DNA of 64,000 bases, taken from contig NZ_PQVF01000006.1 of the NCBI RefSeq assembly GCF_002920915.1, positions 1-64,000 of the forward strand, written 5' to 3'. The position numbers and the translations under genes were made by a program. The notes under the pieces are model-generated. The model had not been told where the DNA came from. It did no database searches and saw nothing but the letters and a program-made list of their open reading frames with translations. Positions 63,162 to 64,000 of this stretch are shown piece after piece. The stretch's first letter is position 1. Each line of letters begins with the position of its first letter. Source of the stretch: Solitalea longa (GTDB lineage Bacteria; Bacteroidota; Bacteroidia; Sphingobacteriales; Sphingobacteriaceae).

Positions 63162-64000
63162 TTAAAGTTCTTTCGGAAATTCTACTTCAAGTTTTGTAGC
63201 CAAACAACGAAGATCTTCAACAACTACCGAAATTAAAGGTATTCCGGATTGGTTGCGTTCAATCTCAGCTTCAGCTTCCGGTTCACCCGGGATAATTACC
63301 GAAGTGTATTCAGAGGTGGTCTTTGCTGATTTAAAGCGATGGATCCAATTGTCCATATGAGATTTGAACTCATCCACAGGGCGGAAACCATCCACACGCA
63401 TTGCTCCCAGAAAATGGCCTAAACCTTGGCCTGGTTGATTGTCTAATGGTTCCAGGAAGGCTACAAAAGGAGGGACCCAAGGCCCGTAACTAGCGCCTGA
63501 TAAAACCGCTGATAAAATATCAACCGCCGAACTTAAACAAAAACCTTTGTGACTTCCATGGTCGCGGTCACTGCCTAAAGGAAGTAATGAGCCCCCTTTT
63601 TTCAGTCCGTTAGAATCAGAAGTGGAATTTCCCTGCGCATCCTGAATCCATCCCGAAGGAACTTCAACATCCTTGCGTTGGGCAATTTCCAGCTTGCCGT
63701 TAGCCGCAGCTGATGTAGCCATATCCATAATTACCGGTGGATATTTCCCGGCTGGAAAAGCATAGCAAATTGGATTTGTTCCAAGCATTCGCTCGGTAGA
63801 AAAGGTAGGAGCTACCAATGGTGAGGCATTCGTCATCGACATGCCGATCATATCTTTTTCGATGGCCATTAAAGCATGATAAGCCGCAATACCAAAGTGA
63901 TTGGAGTTCTTAACCGACACCCAGCCCGATCCTACTTTTTCAGCTTTTTGCAAAGCTATTTCCATTGCTTTAGGAGCAACCACCAATCCAAGACCAGCAT
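63162..64000 (-). CDS. Malate/L-lactate dehydrogenase family (Ldh_2), 5' end cut off
   Basis: The frame is open to the window edge (the codons before 63986 read A-G-L-G-L), so the N-terminus lies outside. The visible 279 residues contain SVKNSNHFGIAAYHAL with the catalytic His, MTNASPLVAPTFSTERMLGTNP, IMDMATSAAANGK and DHGSHKGFCLSSAVDILSAVLSG, all typical of the Ldh_2 family of NAD(P)-dependent 2-oxoacid reductases (malate, lactate, ureidoglycolate, 2,3-diketogulonate). Exact substrate is not clear. Confidence 0.88.
   Translation of the reverse strand, partial: AGLGLVVAPKAMEIALQKAEKVGSGWVSVKNSNHFGIAAYHALMAIEKDMIGMSMTNASPLVAPTFSTERMLGTNPICYAFPAGKYPPVIMDMATSAAANGKLEIAQRKDVEVPSGWIQDAQGNSTSDSNGLKKGGSLLPLGSDRDHGSHKGFCLSSAVDILSAVLSGASYGPWVPPFVAFLEPLDNQPGQGLGHFLGAMRVDGFRPVDEFKSHMDNWIHRFKSAKTTSEYTSVIIPGEPEAEAEIERNQSGIPLISVVVEDLRCLATKLEVEFPKEL

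Overview
The window reads as chromosomal DNA of a member of the Bacteroidota, most likely a sphingobacterium-like organism. Evidence: low G+C; promoters of the Bacteroidetes type (TTTG, about 19 nt, TAnnTTTG); few Shine-Dalgarno sequences; TonB-dependent receptors with carboxypeptidase-regulatory-like N-termini; a DUF4249 lipoprotein; an FjTAL-like tyrosine ammonia-lyase; and the order parA-parB-DUF5683-dapB-lepB. The species cannot be named from the sequence.

Layout. 1-420: debris of a mobile element (32-bp-spaced repeats, an 11-bp tandem repeat, a tRNA fragment) beside an intact tRNA-Lys(CTT). 517-3425: ABC-F ATPase Uup and a secreted beta-sandwich lipoprotein. 3537-6341: a nitric-oxide detoxification unit, an Rrf2/NsrR-like regulator and a quinol NO reductase, both preceded by the same 17-bp dyad motif. 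6413-8647: a self-repressed TetR / small ferredoxin-fold protein / MFS efflux operon. 8783-17727: a LytS/LytTR two-component system followed by a TonB receptor, a DUF4249 lipoprotein, a second beta-sandwich lipoprotein and an outer-membrane beta-barrel protein. Nearly every envelope member, and the periplasmic loop of the kinase, carries glycine-rich, often Met/His-rich segments. 17972-21289: secreted GH38 alpha-mannosidase.

21435-45754: one plus-strand run of 24 tightly packed or overlapping genes, an aryl polyene/flexirubin-type pigment cluster. Tyrosine ammonia-lyase makes p-coumarate and an adenylate-forming ligase probably activates it. Three catalytic ketosynthases plus two Cys-less ketosynthase-like proteins, two ACPs, a ketoreductase, two hotdog dehydratases and a thioesterase would extend it to a polyene. 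An O-methyltransferase, a CrtI-like oxidoreductase, acyltransferases, a glycosyltransferase-DUF2062 protein, LolA/LolB-like proteins, a C45 Ntn-hydrolase and a giant MMPL-acyltransferase-methyltransferase fusion would decorate, export and anchor it. The DarA/DarB resorcinol genes that complete classical flexirubins are not in the window.

45793-64000: a peptide-type solute-binding lipoprotein with a puzzling start, a cytosolic BtuF-like half-protein, an FMN reductase, the parAB-DUF5683-dapB-lepB housekeeping block, a MATE pump, an Xre/RES toxin-antitoxin pair with a visible operator, a 1949-residue alpha-2-macroglobulin that contains a SusC-like TonB plug, prephenate dehydrogenase, and the 3' part of a malate/lactate dehydrogenase cut by the window edge.
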